A DNA stretch of 64,000 nucleotides, taken from positions 2,411,817 to 2,475,816 of the forward strand of contig NZ_CH672376.1 of NCBI RefSeq assembly GCF_000153105.1, given 5' to 3'. Below the pieces are notes generated by a model that saw only the letters and a list, made by a program, of their open reading frames with translations, ran no database searches and was not told where the DNA came from. How positions within the stretch are numbered: the stretch's first letter is position 1; the number at the start of each line of letters is the position of its first letter. Both the position numbers and the translations under genes were made by a program. Origin of the DNA: Blastopirellula marina DSM 3645. Lineage in GTDB: Bacteria; Planctomycetota; Planctomycetia; Pirellulales; Pirellulaceae. Shown one piece after another: positions 47,446 through 57,139 of the stretch.

Positions 47446-48360
47446 TTATTCGCCTGGGAATTGGTGTCCCCGAACGCTCATTTCCACAGAGTAAAGCCCG
47501 GTACGGGCCGTCACAAACAATGTCTTTCCCTTGGGACCGCCAAACGTTGCGTTTGCCGGATGCTCAGGAAATTCAATGATTCCAAGGATCTCCCCTTTCG
47601 GGCTGATCACCTGTACGCCGAGTTTGGTCGTTACGTACAGATTGCCATGTTCGTCGATCGTCAGACCGTCGCCGCCTTGATTGTCTTCGCCCTCGGGCTG
47701 ACGAAATTGGCACAAGACCCGCTTTTCGCCAATTTTCCCCGGTCCTAAAACATCGTAGGCGTACAGTTTGGTTTCCATCGAAGGAACGACGTACAGCGTT
47801 TTTTCGTTGGGTGACAGGATCACGCCGTTGGGTGCGATGATATCGTCGATCAATCGCGTCACGACGTTATCCGCCGAGAGATAATAAACGGCTTCGACCT
47901 TTTGCGGCCAAGGAGTCGGCGCTCGATAGCGGGGATCGGTGAAGTAGACGCCGCCGTAGTGATCGCAAACCAAGTCGTTCGGCGCGTTGAATCGTTCGTT
48001 TTGGTACTTGCCCGCGAGTACTTGTAAATCATCGCCGCTTAACGAAACGCTGGCCAACTGCCCATCCATCTGACAGATCAGCAGTCGATCGTCGCGAACC
48101 ATCGTGCCGTTGGTATGGCCCGATGGCTCCAGAAAAACAGCGATCGTACCGTCGGGCGTCCGGCGATAAATGCGATTGTTGGGGATATCGGTGAAGTAGA
48201 GATTGCCTACGCCATCGGAAGCGGCGCCTTCGGTGAACCCAAAGTCCTTTTGCAAAGTACGGACTTCACCAATCGGACCAATTCCGGCGATCGGCTCAGC
48301 GAAGCAAAGCGAGATGGTCGTTAGGCAGAAGATGCCTGCGGCGAAAGCGGACTTGTACAT
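47446..48360 (-). CDS. Secreted SMP-30/gluconolactonase-type beta-propeller
   Basis: A 304-residue protein with a signal peptide (residues 1-21) and an SMP-30/LRE-like six-bladed propeller: FTEGAASDGVGNLYFTDIPNNRIYR, NAPNDLVCDHYGGVYFTDPRYR, APNGVILSPNEKTLYVVPS, GGDGLTIDEHGNLYVTTKLG. The family includes calcium-dependent lactonases. Here it is probably periplasmic and acts on sugar lactones. It sits among other carbohydrate-related exported proteins. Confidence 0.85.
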   Translation of the reverse strand: MYKSAFAAGIFCLTTISLCFAEPIAGIGPIGEVRTLQKDFGFTEGAASDGVGNLYFTDIPNNRIYRRTPDGTIAVFLEPSGHTNGTMVRDDRLLICQMDGQLASVSLSGDDLQVLAGKYQNERFNAPNDLVCDHYGGVYFTDPRYRAPTPWPQKVEAVYYLSADNVVTRLIDDIIAPNGVILSPNEKTLYVVPSMETKLYAYDVLGPGKIGEKRVLCQFRQPEGEDNQGGDGLTIDEHGNLYVTTKLGVQVISPKGEILGIIEFPEHPANATFGGPKGKTLFVTARTGLYSVEMSVRGHQFPGE

Positions 48361-48416
48361 GGGGGGCCTAACGTCATGGGGGCGGAACTTCCTGCTAGTG
48401 GAACCCGGCGAGAGAG

Positions 48417-49952
48417 TTAAGTCAAATAGTGCTGACGAATTTCTCGTAAACTTCGTAGCGTTGACTTAGGACGATCCCGACGATCGAACAAACCGGCATT
48501 GGGATAAACGTGCGCCGTCGCATCCGTGAACTGATTCCAGAAGATCGCCTGCGTTTGGGGATGCGACAAAATCAGGGGCACAAGCGACTCGACAAATTGC
48601 CGCTGGCGACGGCGACTGATCGGGAAAGTCGGCGATTCGTGGTCCGAAATCTGATGCGCCGCGCGTTTGTCAAACCGGCGCGAACTGGGAAACGTTAGCG
48701 TTACAAAGAGCGGCAGCCCCAGCATTCCCCATTGATCGAGCAGGCGAATCACCTCAAACGGATCACGAGGGAAAATGGCGCCCTCACAATCGTTAAAATT
48801 CAACTCGACGCCGACGCCGGTCACGCCCAGATTGGCGCGTACGATTTCTTCAGCAAAGTGAATCGGCGCTAGATCTCGGTGAGCATGACTCAGGTAGTCG
48901 CCCCAAGGATGGTCAAAGCTGACCAGCACCGGAGTTTGCGGATCGTTGCGGCGCATCGTTTCAATCGAGCCTACCAGCAAACGCAATTGCTGTTCTTCGG
49001 TCAGATGAAAGGCCCGCGTCGTATTGACGCCGGACGAACAATACCAGAGATCGGTCATCCCATGCAGATTGCGCGTCGCGGTCTCGACGTACTGCAACTG
49101 AAAACCGAGCAGACTGTTGAAGTCGTTATCCCACAGATAAAGCCAGTCGGGGACGTTCAAGTCGTCCAGATTGGCGACCGGTCCGCCGACGACCCGCATT
49201 CCTTGGCTGCGGCACCAGCGAATTTGCTCGCGGACTTTTTCAAAGTCGAAGCGCCCCTCGTTCGGCTCGCAATCTTTCCAGACCGGAGAGACGACGGCCG
49301 TGTTAAAAGCCGGTCGCAGCAGCGCCGAAGCGTCCGCCGATGGGTGTTCGTTGCGAATGTTCACGCCGTACAAAAAAGTCCGGTGAGGCGCATGCTCTTG
49401 AATGAAGTCGATCGCCGCGTCGCGATAGACGTTGGTGAGCTGCGCGAACGCTTCGGCCGTATGGCCAATGCATTCTTGGGAGGCGATTTGCGACGCTTCG
49501 CTGTGATGGTCGGAGGTAGCGGCGATGGTAAACGCTTCGATCGCTTCCCCCAGCGCCGCATAGAAGGCTTCGGTTTGTTCGATGTCGGCGCCATCGCAGA
49601 CCGCGATCAACGCTTTTAGGCGAGAAAGAACCCCCCGCGCAACTTCCAACGCCAGATGATAGGGCTCGGTACGAGGTCGCAAGGAGCAGGTCGCGAGAAA
49701 GTACGACTGGAACTCGTCCACGTTCCAGGGGATGCGCAATTTGACCGAATCGTCTCCCTCGAAATCGATGGAGAGGATTTTGCCGTCGTGCTGCACCTTG
49801 GATCGGCGCGGAACTTGGTCGTAATCAACGACATAGGCAGCGTCGAAACGCCGCGAAAGTCGCTCTATCGGCGGCGCATAGAATCGCAGTGCTCCCACGG
49901 GGCGCGAACCTCTTGCATAAGCGGAAACAGGAATGGCCGCAGATTTTGGCAC
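48417..49952 (-). CDS. GH10-like protein with altered catalytic region
   Basis: A 511-residue protein without a signal peptide. About residues 190-450 follow the pattern of a family-10 glycoside hydrolase barrel (FNTAVVSPVWKDCEPNEGRFDF, MRVVGGPVAN, then VTGVGVELNFND, FVTLTFPSS, and a C-terminal AIFWNQFTD). The place where GH10 enzymes have the acid/base Glu (usually a VNE motif) reads LWYCSSGVNTT, without Glu, while the nucleophile-like VELN keeps one. Activity on xylan is doubtful. The N-terminal 180 residues are unassigned. Confidence 0.65.
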   Translation of the reverse strand: MPKSAAIPVSAYARGSRPVGALRFYAPPIERLSRRFDAAYVVDYDQVPRRSKVQHDGKILSIDFEGDDSVKLRIPWNVDEFQSYFLATCSLRPRTEPYHLALEVARGVLSRLKALIAVCDGADIEQTEAFYAALGEAIEAFTIAATSDHHSEASQIASQECIGHTAEAFAQLTNVYRDAAIDFIQEHAPHRTFLYGVNIRNEHPSADASALLRPAFNTAVVSPVWKDCEPNEGRFDFEKVREQIRWCRSQGMRVVGGPVANLDDLNVPDWLYLWDNDFNSLLGFQLQYVETATRNLHGMTDLWYCSSGVNTTRAFHLTEEQQLRLLVGSIETMRRNDPQTPVLVSFDHPWGDYLSHAHRDLAPIHFAEEIVRANLGVTGVGVELNFNDCEGAIFPRDPFEVIRLLDQWGMLGLPLFVTLTFPSSRRFDKRAAHQISDHESPTFPISRRRQRQFVESLVPLILSHPQTQAIFWNQFTDATAHVYPNAGLFDRRDRPKSTLRSLREIRQHYLT

Positions 49953-50086
49953 GTAAGCTCTCTAGTCTAATCGGTTTACGGAAATCGTGCATCTATGCTT
50001 TTTGACCCGTGCTAGCCAATCCTTTTGCCTGTCTGTTAAGATTGCCGGCCTTAGGGGGTTTCTGACTCAATCGCAAGTGGCTTGAA

Positions 50087-50950
50087 ATGACTATCGATTT
50101 GCCCGTCCGACATGGCAAGGTTCGTGATATCTACGATCTGGGAGACAAGTTGCTCCTGGTCGCTTCCGATCGCACTAGTGCATTTGACTATGTGCTGCCG
50201 TCAGTAATACCTGACAAAGGTCGGGTATTAACGCAAATCAGTCGCTTCTGGTTTGAGAAGCTCGGCGTGGCGAACCATATGATTTCGATCAATGTGGCCG
50301 ACGCCGATCTGCCCAGCGGAACCGATCTGGCTTCGCTCGATGGACGCAGCATGCTGGTCCGCAAGACCGAAGTCGTGCCGATCGAATGCGTGGTGCGCGG
50401 CTATCTCGCCGGATCGGGCTGGAAAGAATATGGCCAGAGCTCCACTGTCTGCGGCATCCCCTTGCCTGCGGGACTCGATCAGAGCGCCCAGCTGGAAACG
50501 CCAATTTTTACGCCGGCGACCAAGGAAGAGTCTGGTCACGATATCAACATCTCGTACGAGCGGATGTGCGAAATCGTGGGGGAAGAGTTGGCTTCGACCC
50601 TGCGAGAGAAAAGTCTCGATATCTACACGCGCGGCGCCGCTTTTGCGCGTGAAAAAGGGATCATCATCGCCGATACGAAGTTCGAGTGGGGGATCGTTGA
50701 CGGCGAGTTGTTGCTGATCGACGAAGTCTTGACCCCCGACAGCTCGCGCTTCTGGCCCGAAGATCAGTACCAAGTTGGCGTCAGTCCTCCGTCCTTCGAC
50801 AAACAGATCGTCCGCGATTACCTCGAAACGACCAGCTGGGACAAAAACAGCACGCCGCCGCAGTTGCCGGAAGCGGTCGTTAACCAAACGCGAGCGAAAT
50901 ACATCGAAGCGTTCGAGGAACTGACCGGCCAGACGTTCCCGTGGAAATAA
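50087..50950 (+). CDS. purC: Phosphoribosylaminoimidazole-succinocarboxamide synthase
   Basis: A 287-residue SAICAR synthase of purine synthesis. It begins [27 protein letters not shown] and includes [31 protein letters not shown] and the C-terminal [15 protein letters not shown]. The longer form matches the eukaryote/planctomycete-type length rather than the 237-residue E. coli enzyme. No other pur gene is adjacent. Confidence 0.95.
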   Translation: MTIDLPVRHGKVRDIYDLGDKLLLVASDRTSAFDYVLPSVIPDKGRVLTQISRFWFEKLGVANHMISINVADADLPSGTDLASLDGRSMLVRKTEVVPIECVVRGYLAGSGWKEYGQSSTVCGIPLPAGLDQSAQLETPIFTPATKEESGHDINISYERMCEIVGEELASTLREKSLDIYTRGAAFAREKGIIIADTKFEWGIVDGELLLIDEVLTPDSSRFWPEDQYQVGVSPPSFDKQIVRDYLETTSWDKNSTPPQLPEAVVNQTRAKYIEAFEELTGQTFPWK

Positions 50951-51003
50951 CGTCGACGTTGCGTATTTCTTCGTAGCTCGACGTGCAATAGGGCCCCGCC
51001 GAC

Positions 51004-52851
51004 TTATTCGCTGTCGGCGGGCGTCTTATCGGCAGCGGGTTTTGCGTCTTCGGAAGTGTCCGTCGACGTTTTGTCGTCAAGCGGCTCTTTCTCGGGCGCC
51101 GCTGCCGGCGGAATTAGGCGTTCCGCCAATAAAGTATTGCCGCGTCGTTGCGGCGATGCGAGATCGTCGACGGAAGTGAGCCAATCAACAGCGGTCTGAA
51201 GAGCGGCGGTCTGCTCTTCTGGCGTCAGCTTCGGATCTTCCGAAATCGCCATATCGGCTCGGGCTAATCCGTAACGAGCTTGCGAAGCGAACGGGATGAG
51301 CGGAAATTCTTTCAGCGTGCGGATCTCGAAGTAATCGATCGCCGATGGATACTGGGCGCTGTCGAGTGCGATCTGTCCCAGTTGATAACTGGCGATCATC
51401 TTGATTCCTTTGGCGTTCTGGATCATCTGCTCCACAAAGAATCGTTGCTGCTCGACATCGCGCGGCAGGCGCATCCCTTGGGATTGAAGCGCTTCGACTT
51501 GCTCACGGAAGTTGAGCTTGTTGACCTGCAGCTCGAAACTACGAGCAAACAAGTACATCTTACGAGCGCCGGGGCGCTGGACTTCGTTGTTGAATCGCCC
51601 CATCAGGTGCAGCAAACGGCCGATCGCCAGAGGAGAGCTTTGGTCATAGAGTTGGCGCTCCTGATAGAAGAGTTGGGCCTGGGATGGTTCCGCGGCGCCG
51701 GCGACCGGCAAATCCCGCAGTCGCAGACGAAGGCCATCTTCGGCCACAATCGGAACATCCCAGATCCGCACCTGCTCGATGCCGGCGTTCTGCAAGCTTT
51801 CGGCGACCTTGCGCGGTTCGACGGCCAGTCGCAAGCGGAGTTTGCCGGTCAGTTGCGATTCAAACGCCGCGGCGGCTTGTAGCAACGAAGTGCTGCACGC
51901 GTCAATCAATGCGGTCGCGTTTTGAAAGCTCTCGGTCGAGTAGGGATAGGCGTATTTCGATGAAGTCATCGCTTTGCTGACCGCGTCTGCTTGCCGTGCT
52001 TCGGCAAGCGTTGCGATGCCCTTCCCTGCCGAAACAGGCAAACCATAGGCCGCATCGAACAGATAAATCTGGCCGGCGATTTCGACGCCGACAACGCTGG
52101 ACTGCGGTTTTCCGTCGGCGTCGGCGAGTTCCAAAGCGAAGGCGTTAAGACCTTGCTGCCGGGCCAGATTGATGAAGATCCGCGCTCGCTCGACCGAATC
52201 TCCATAGCCAATTTGCAAGGCCTCCCAAGGTTCTCGCGCTGTGCCGGGGGCAAACTGGCTGGCCTCGTTGCGAAGCTGGATATTGCGGATGGTCCAGTCG
52301 AACAGCAAGTAAGCCGTCTTCAAGTCTTCGCGCTGGTTGTTCGAGAAGGACTCTGGCAGCGACTTGAACCAGTCGGTCATATCCGCCGACATCACGCCCT
52401 GTTGGCGAATGTAGTTGGAGAGTGAGAAGGCCCAGACGCAGCCTTCGATGTAGTCATAGTCGCTGCCGCGAAACGTATTGGGATACTTGGGATCGCGAAA
52501 ATAACTGGTCGCCAGATTTTGCATCCGCAACATGTTGCGAACTTCTTCCGGCAACTCCGCGATCATTGGATCGGGCGTCCACTCTGCGTCGAGTTTGCGA
52601 TTGTGCAACCAGCGATTTAGCGATTGCAAGACTTCGCGCTGCACAACTTCAGCGTTGAATTGATCGAGATCTTCGAGCAGCACTAGCGCTTGTTGCAGCA
52701 CGTCCGCTTGGGCGTCGCTCGACGTTTTTTGGGCGGCGGTCGTCGCCGCAGAACTTGATCCGCTGGAGGGCTTGGGTTTCGGTTTTGAACCACCGCAACC
52801 CAAGATGAGCGAAGTCAACGTCAGCAAAGCGAATAAGGAAGAGAAACGCAT
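51004..52851 (-). CDS. Large lipoprotein, unknown function
   Basis: A 615-residue protein with a lipoprotein signal (LLTLTSLILGCGGSK, lipobox ILGC near residue 19), a Ser/Lys-rich spacer and a long, mostly helical body. A stretch around residues 210-270 (GYGDSVERARIFINLARQQGLNAFALEL, then IYLFDAAYGLPV) has the shape of a transglutaminase-like core, but Ser stands where the catalytic Cys is expected. A TPR-like helical region follows at about 460-560. It ends with an acidic tail. The kdsA start follows 17 bases further on the same strand. Confidence 0.7.
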   Translation of the reverse strand: MRFSSLFALLTLTSLILGCGGSKPKPKPSSGSSSAATTAAQKTSSDAQADVLQQALVLLEDLDQFNAEVVQREVLQSLNRWLHNRKLDAEWTPDPMIAELPEEVRNMLRMQNLATSYFRDPKYPNTFRGSDYDYIEGCVWAFSLSNYIRQQGVMSADMTDWFKSLPESFSNNQREDLKTAYLLFDWTIRNIQLRNEASQFAPGTAREPWEALQIGYGDSVERARIFINLARQQGLNAFALELADADGKPQSSVVGVEIAGQIYLFDAAYGLPVSAGKGIATLAEARQADAVSKAMTSSKYAYPYSTESFQNATALIDACSTSLLQAAAAFESQLTGKLRLRLAVEPRKVAESLQNAGIEQVRIWDVPIVAEDGLRLRLRDLPVAGAAEPSQAQLFYQERQLYDQSSPLAIGRLLHLMGRFNNEVQRPGARKMYLFARSFELQVNKLNFREQVEALQSQGMRLPRDVEQQRFFVEQMIQNAKGIKMIASYQLGQIALDSAQYPSAIDYFEIRTLKEFPLIPFASQARYGLARADMAISEDPKLTPEEQTAALQTAVDWLTSVDDLASPQRRGNTLLAERLIPPAAAPEKEPLDDKTSTDTSEDAKPAADKTPADSE

Positions 52852-52868
52852 GGTTGTCGAATCGTGGG

Positions 52869-53696
52869 CTATTGGTTTTGGGAAACAGCTTCGCGAACCG
52901 CGAGCACCTGTCGAAGGAGTTTTTCCGCCGCATCCAACGGAACCATGTTCGGTCCGTCACTGGGCGATTTGTCAGGATCGGGATGAGTTTCAAAAAAGAG
53001 GCCGTCGATACCGACCGCCGCCGCCGCTCGCGCCATGGGAGGCACCATCGCTCGGTTGCCGCCGGTCGCGCCGCCCAGTCCGCCTGGTTCTTGGACGCTA
53101 TGGGTCGCATCGTAAATGACCGGTACGCCGAGAGACGACATCTCCAGCAGCGCGCGCATGTCATTGACCAGCCGGCCGTAGCCAAAAAAAGTACCGCGTT
53201 CGGTCAGCATCACGTTGGGATTGCCGGCCTCCTTCAGCTTGGCGACGACATGCTTCATGTCCCAAGGGGCCATGAACTGCCCTTTTTTTACGTTAATCGC
53301 TTTGCCGGTGTTCGCCGCGGCAAGCAGCAAATCGGTCTGCCGGGCCAAGAAAGCGGGGATCTGCAGCAGATCGCACACCTCGGCGACTTTCGCCGCTTGG
53401 GTCGATTCATGAATGTCGGTCGTCACCGGCAGCTCGAGTTGCCGGCGGACTTCGTCCAGCACGCGAAGTCCTTCGTCGATGCCGACGCCGCGAAAAGCGC
53501 CGCCGCTGGTGCGGTTCGCCTTGTCAAACGACGCTTTGAAGACCAGTTGGATCGGCAAGTTGGCGGCGATCTCTTTGAGCCGGGAAGCGATCGACAGCGT
53601 CAGATCTAGACTCTCGATCACGCAAGGTCCGGCGACAACCAGTAAAGGTTGACCGTCGCCGCACGTTAGGTTGTTGATTTTGGCCGTTCCGCCCAC
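52869..53696 (-). CDS. kdsA: 3-deoxy-D-manno-octulosonate-8-phosphate synthase
   Basis: A 275-residue enzyme that joins PEP and arabinose-5-phosphate to make Kdo-8-phosphate for lipopolysaccharide. Visible: [50 protein letters not shown], and [18 protein letters not shown]. The Cys in GPCVIES, with the His, Glu and Asp residues, indicates the metal-dependent class (Aquifex-like). Its presence supports an outer membrane with Kdo. Confidence 0.95.
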   Translation of the reverse strand: MGGTAKINNLTCGDGQPLLVVAGPCVIESLDLTLSIASRLKEIAANLPIQLVFKASFDKANRTSGGAFRGVGIDEGLRVLDEVRRQLELPVTTDIHESTQAAKVAEVCDLLQIPAFLARQTDLLLAAANTGKAINVKKGQFMAPWDMKHVVAKLKEAGNPNVMLTERGTFFGYGRLVNDMRALLEMSSLGVPVIYDATHSVQEPGGLGGATGGNRAMVPPMARAAAAVGIDGLFFETHPDPDKSPSDGPNMVPLDAAEKLLRQVLAVREAVSQNQ

Positions 53697-53764
53697 GTTC
53701 GCTCCTTCGGATAAGTTTCAGTTTGATTCTACTTGGAACGCTTGCCCAGGGCCGCGCGAGAACT

Positions 53765-54712
53765 TCATAAAACCGTCGCGCTACTCGCGATTTGTCGTAG
53801 GTTTTCGGCAAATTCGCGTGGAACTAAACAGCGGAACCGGGCCGGATCGACCACGATCTCCACCGGCAAAGCTCCTCCTGGATCGCCGTCAGTTTGAAAG
53901 CGAACGTCCTGCGCGTCGCTGGCAATTTGCACGCGACGACATCGTCGATAAGTGATGTCGCGACGCGCGTTCCAGCCGCCGCGCAGCAGCGAATAAAGAT
54001 AGCCGATTCCGCGTCCTAGACCTCCCTGCTGCAATATGCAGACGTCGAGCAGCCCATCCCAGGGAATGGCTTGCGGCGCGAAACTCATGCCCCATGCGTA
54101 TCGCGGCACGTTGACGACAAAGACCCATTTGCCGGTATGGTGTTCGATCTCGCCTGATTCGTTTTCTAGTTCCAACTGCAAATCCGGAAACGGATAGCGC
54201 CACGAAGTCTGCAATATCGGGCCGAAATAGGCGGATTGCGTCAAATGCCCTTTGCGCTGCGAAGCGACCTGGTGGACCACTTCGGCGTCATAGCCGACCC
54301 CGAGCATCAATAGAAACAATTGACCGTTGGCGGTCGCAGCGTCCAGCTGGCAGACGACGGCATTGGAGAGGAAGTCAATAAACGCATCGGTCGAATTGCT
54401 GATGCCCAGGTATTTTCCGTAAACGTTTTCGGTCCCGGTCGGAAAAATCGCCAACGGCACGTCGGGGCCAATCCGCGCAACCGCAGCTGCGGCGGTTCCA
54501 TCTCCTCCGGCCGAGATCACCAAGCGAACGGACGAGTCGATGACGGTTTCGAGTTCGGCCAGCGTTGTCGCGCTGGTAACGTCGTATCCCTTCTTCCGCA
54601 GCCTTAGCTTCAGACGATCGATTTTGTCATGTCGATGCAGAGGGCCAGCGATCGGATTATGGAACAGGACGATCCTCCCAGGCTCGTCTACTTGGAATGG
54701 CGGAAAATTCAC
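53765..54712 (-). CDS. Diacylglycerol/sphingosine kinase-like lipid kinase
   Basis: A 315-residue protein of the DAGK catalytic-domain family (YegS/LCB5-like). Visible: FHNPIAGP near the start, SAGGDGTAAAAVARI (the GGDGT nucleotide motif), AIFPTGTENVYGKYLGI and a C-terminal QTDGDPGGALPVEIVVDPARF. It probably phosphorylates a lipid or lipid precursor. The substrate cannot be read. It lies 68 bases upstream of kdsA on the same strand. Confidence 0.88.
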   Translation of the reverse strand: MNFPPFQVDEPGRIVLFHNPIAGPLHRHDKIDRLKLRLRKKGYDVTSATTLAELETVIDSSVRLVISAGGDGTAAAAVARIGPDVPLAIFPTGTENVYGKYLGISNSTDAFIDFLSNAVVCQLDAATANGQLFLLMLGVGYDAEVVHQVASQRKGHLTQSAYFGPILQTSWRYPFPDLQLELENESGEIEHHTGKWVFVVNVPRYAWGMSFAPQAIPWDGLLDVCILQQGGLGRGIGYLYSLLRGGWNARRDITYRRCRRVQIASDAQDVRFQTDGDPGGALPVEIVVDPARFRCLVPREFAENLRQIASSATVL

Positions 54713-55408
54713 GTTGGCTCTTAGCGGGAGAGTTAGCGGAAGCGCGAAACTTCCATGGTATCGAACGGCCTTGATAGAGATAGCCGGGTTTCCTCACGAA
54801 TATTGTTTCAGATTGAGACGAATTTTAAGCCGATTGGGGGCCTTTCCTCGGCAATTCTCAAAATGAAACAGCCTGGTGTGTCTCTAAGTCATTTTGTGAT
54901 ATCGGTTTATCGCAATTTTGATGCACGGCTATGTGCGCAAAAGGCTCGAAAACGGCCTGTATGGGGGGAATGTTTCATTCGCATGTAGCAAGGTCCAACG
55001 GATTTCCGGTTGTCTCAGATTGAGAACGCTCGATTGAGGCTTGTGTGAAATTTTTAAGTTCATGCTGTGTAATTGTTTGTGGATTTCCGCGGCATATTTC
55101 AGTGTCATTGGTCCGCCGGTTGCAACTACGGTTTCTCGCCATCTCCTCGGAGGAGGTGGCAAGCTGGCCCGTGGGGCCGCTGTCGTTCTGCACTGGGTGG
55201 TTTGCCTTGCCCCTGACGATCCAGTGTGCTGACACGTGTTGGCGCGGCAGTTGGCCCCAGTTTTATTTCTTGGCTACCGATCTGGCCGGGGCGTTGAATT
55301 GAAGTTTTTTTGCCGAGCGTGCGTTTCTTGGCACGAAAAATTCTTCTAGGACTGATCCCCCCTTCACGAATCGTGTCCTTTGTGGCACTATTATTCGTTT
55401 CCGGCATT
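54713..55408. other. Long intergenic region with clustered hairpins
   Basis: About 700 bases without a convincing gene. Three hairpins lie close together: 55139-55159 (9-bp stem, CCATCTCCT with AGGAGGTGG), 55166-55178 (GGCCC/GGGCC) and 55190-55229 (GCACTGG with CCAGTG and a bulge, then GC). This could be a structured RNA, a long 5' leader of the tRNA-Thr transcript, or coincidence. It does not match RNase P, SRP or tmRNA by eye. Confidence 0.35.
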
Positions 55409-55481
55409 GCCGGCGTAGCTCAATTGGCAGAGCGCAGCATTCGTAATGCTGAGGTTGTGGGTTCAACTCCCACCGCTGGCT
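55409..55481 (+). tRNA. tRNA-Thr (anticodon CGU)
   Basis: Acceptor stem GCCGGCG pairs with CGCTGGC (one G-U), the D arm is GCTCAATTGGCAGAGC, the anticodon stem CAGCA/TGCTG encloses TTCGTAA with anticodon CGT, and the T arm has GGTTCAACTCC. No CCA is encoded. It decodes ACG. Confidence 0.95.
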
Positions 55482-55668
55482 CTTTTGTGATCGCATGCTC
55501 CGCTAGAAATTTCGCCGAGTTCATGGCGAGGGCTTCCCCCTCGAAGCGACGCTTCTATGCCGTTCGCCATGAAGTAACCCGCGATTGTTCGGGGCTCTTC
55601 GGCATTTCGGTCGCTCGTCTCGGACGACGATGCGTTTCGCCGACCACTTGATTTGGGAGAATCGACGG

Positions 55669-56997
55669 ATGGTTCAGGGTTTGGAATTTGACTTAAAGCA
55701 TGTCGTTATGTCCAACACGACATTCGGCCCAGAAGAGATTCGCCAGATCATTCGTCTTCTCTCGAAAGACTACGCGAGCTTCGCGGTCTTGCGTGACAGT
55801 GTGGCCGAGTTGGAGTCGAGCCAGCCTGAGCGATCGCCGGCGACCAATGTTCGCCTGGGCGTTTGCATGTACATCCTGGGCCGCAATATCCGTTCGATCG
55901 ACGTTTTGTCGAATGCGGACGGCGGAGCGTTGGCCCATTTCTATCTCGGCAAAGCGAACTACGCTTTGAACCGATTTGATAAAGCGATCGAAGGTTATCA
56001 GGCCGCGCAAACCGCCGGCTACAACCGCGATGATTGTCAATTGGCGATCGTCGAAGCGCTTCGCGCCGCCAATCGATACGACGTCGCGATGAAGCAACTG
56101 GATGATCTGTTTGGTCCGATCGAGCAAACGGCCGATTACCTGTATCAGCGCGGGGCCACGGTCGCCGCGTTGGGTGGAAATCCTTCGGAAGTCGTCGCGT
56201 TGTACGAACGAGCCGTCGAGTCGGATTCGACGCATGCTGGCGCCCTGTTTGGCCTGGCGCTCGAAAATGATCGCCGCGGCAATGACGAAGAAGCGCTCGG
56301 CTACTATCAAAAGGCGGCTGCTTGCTTCCCGACGCACGTCGGCACGCTGCTCAACTTGGGCATCCTGTCGGAAGATCGCGGCGAGTACGAACGTGCCGCT
56401 CATTGCTATTCCCGCATTCTGGACGCCTATCCGAACGAACCTCGCGCCAGCATGTTCCTCAAAGACGCCCAAGCGTCGAGCGACATGTTCTACGACGAAG
56501 AAGCGCAGAAGAAGCGAGATCGTATCGCTCAGGTCCTCAGCATCCCGGTCACTGACTTCGAATTGTCGGTTCGCAGTCGCAATTGCCTGCAGAAGATGGG
56601 AATCCAGACGCTGGGCGATCTGTCTCGTTGCTCCGAGCAAGAGCTGCTCTCTAGTAAGAACTTTGGCGAAACCTCGCTGGTTGAAATTCGCGAGATGCTC
56701 AACTCGAAGGGTTTGGAGCTGGGCCAGTTCTCGTCCGACAAGGGACAGCCGGAGCCGACCATCGAAGTCGCCGGGCTTTCGCCCGACGAGCAAGCGTTGC
56801 TGGATCGCCCGATTTCGGAGCTCAACCTGTCGGTTCGTGCTCGCAAGTGCATGGTTCGTCTGGGGATTTCGACGATCGGCGAACTGGTGCGTCGCACCGG
56901 CGACGAACTGCTGGAGTGCAAAAACTTCGGCGTGACCAGCTTGAACGAAGTTCGCGAAAAGTTGACCGCCAGCAACTTAAAGTTGCGCGGCGACTAG
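55669..56997 (+). CDS. TPR protein with two RNA-polymerase alpha C-terminal-like domains
   Basis: A 442-residue protein. Residues 1-275 are tetratricopeptide-like helices (AHFYLGKANYALNRFDKAIEGY, GALFGLALENDRRGNDEEALGYYQKA, TLLNLGILSEDRGEYERAAHCY). Residues about 290-350 and 380-440 are two helix-hairpin-helix units very like the RpoA C-terminal domain (FELSVRSRNCLQKMGIQTLGDL, and NLSVRARKCMVRLGISTIGELVRR, each followed by a K-N-F-G motif). It could bind DNA or transcription regulators. ATG 55669 has GGGAGA upstream. An in-frame ATG at 55630 is an alternative. The function is unknown. Confidence 0.85.
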   Translation: MVQGLEFDLKHVVMSNTTFGPEEIRQIIRLLSKDYASFAVLRDSVAELESSQPERSPATNVRLGVCMYILGRNIRSIDVLSNADGGALAHFYLGKANYALNRFDKAIEGYQAAQTAGYNRDDCQLAIVEALRAANRYDVAMKQLDDLFGPIEQTADYLYQRGATVAALGGNPSEVVALYERAVESDSTHAGALFGLALENDRRGNDEEALGYYQKAAACFPTHVGTLLNLGILSEDRGEYERAAHCYSRILDAYPNEPRASMFLKDAQASSDMFYDEEAQKKRDRIAQVLSIPVTDFELSVRSRNCLQKMGIQTLGDLSRCSEQELLSSKNFGETSLVEIREMLNSKGLELGQFSSDKGQPEPTIEVAGLSPDEQALLDRPISELNLSVRARKCMVRLGISTIGELVRRTGDELLECKNFGVTSLNEVREKLTASNLKLRGD

Positions 56998-57022
56998 TGT
57001 CTTGGGAACGCCTACCGCAGTT

Positions 57023-57126
57023 TCTTCGTAGCCCGAAGCGCAAGCGAGGGAAATGCGGTGAGCTATTTCGAACCATGTTCGCATTTCGGCGCACATTTCC
57101 CTCGCTTGCGCTTCGGGCTACGAAGA
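57023..57126. repeat. Perfect 32-bp inverted repeat, TAGCCCGAAGCGC-type family (copy 2)
   Basis: Arms 57023-57054 and 57095-57126 are exactly complementary over 32 bases, around a 40-base loop. The arm contains GTAGCCCGAAGCGCAAGCG followed by AGGGAAAT. It fills most of the gap between the TPR/alpha-CTD gene and tgt. Related copies are at 10303-10393 and 36228-36251. It could act as a terminator or RNA processing site. Mobility is inferred from the multiple copies. Confidence 0.85.
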
Positions 57127-57139
57127 GAAGAGTTGGCCG

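Noticed and set aside
55080-55250. 6S RNA, RNase P RNA or SRP RNA
   Set aside because: The hallmark sequences and overall folds of these RNAs were not found. Only generic hairpins are present.
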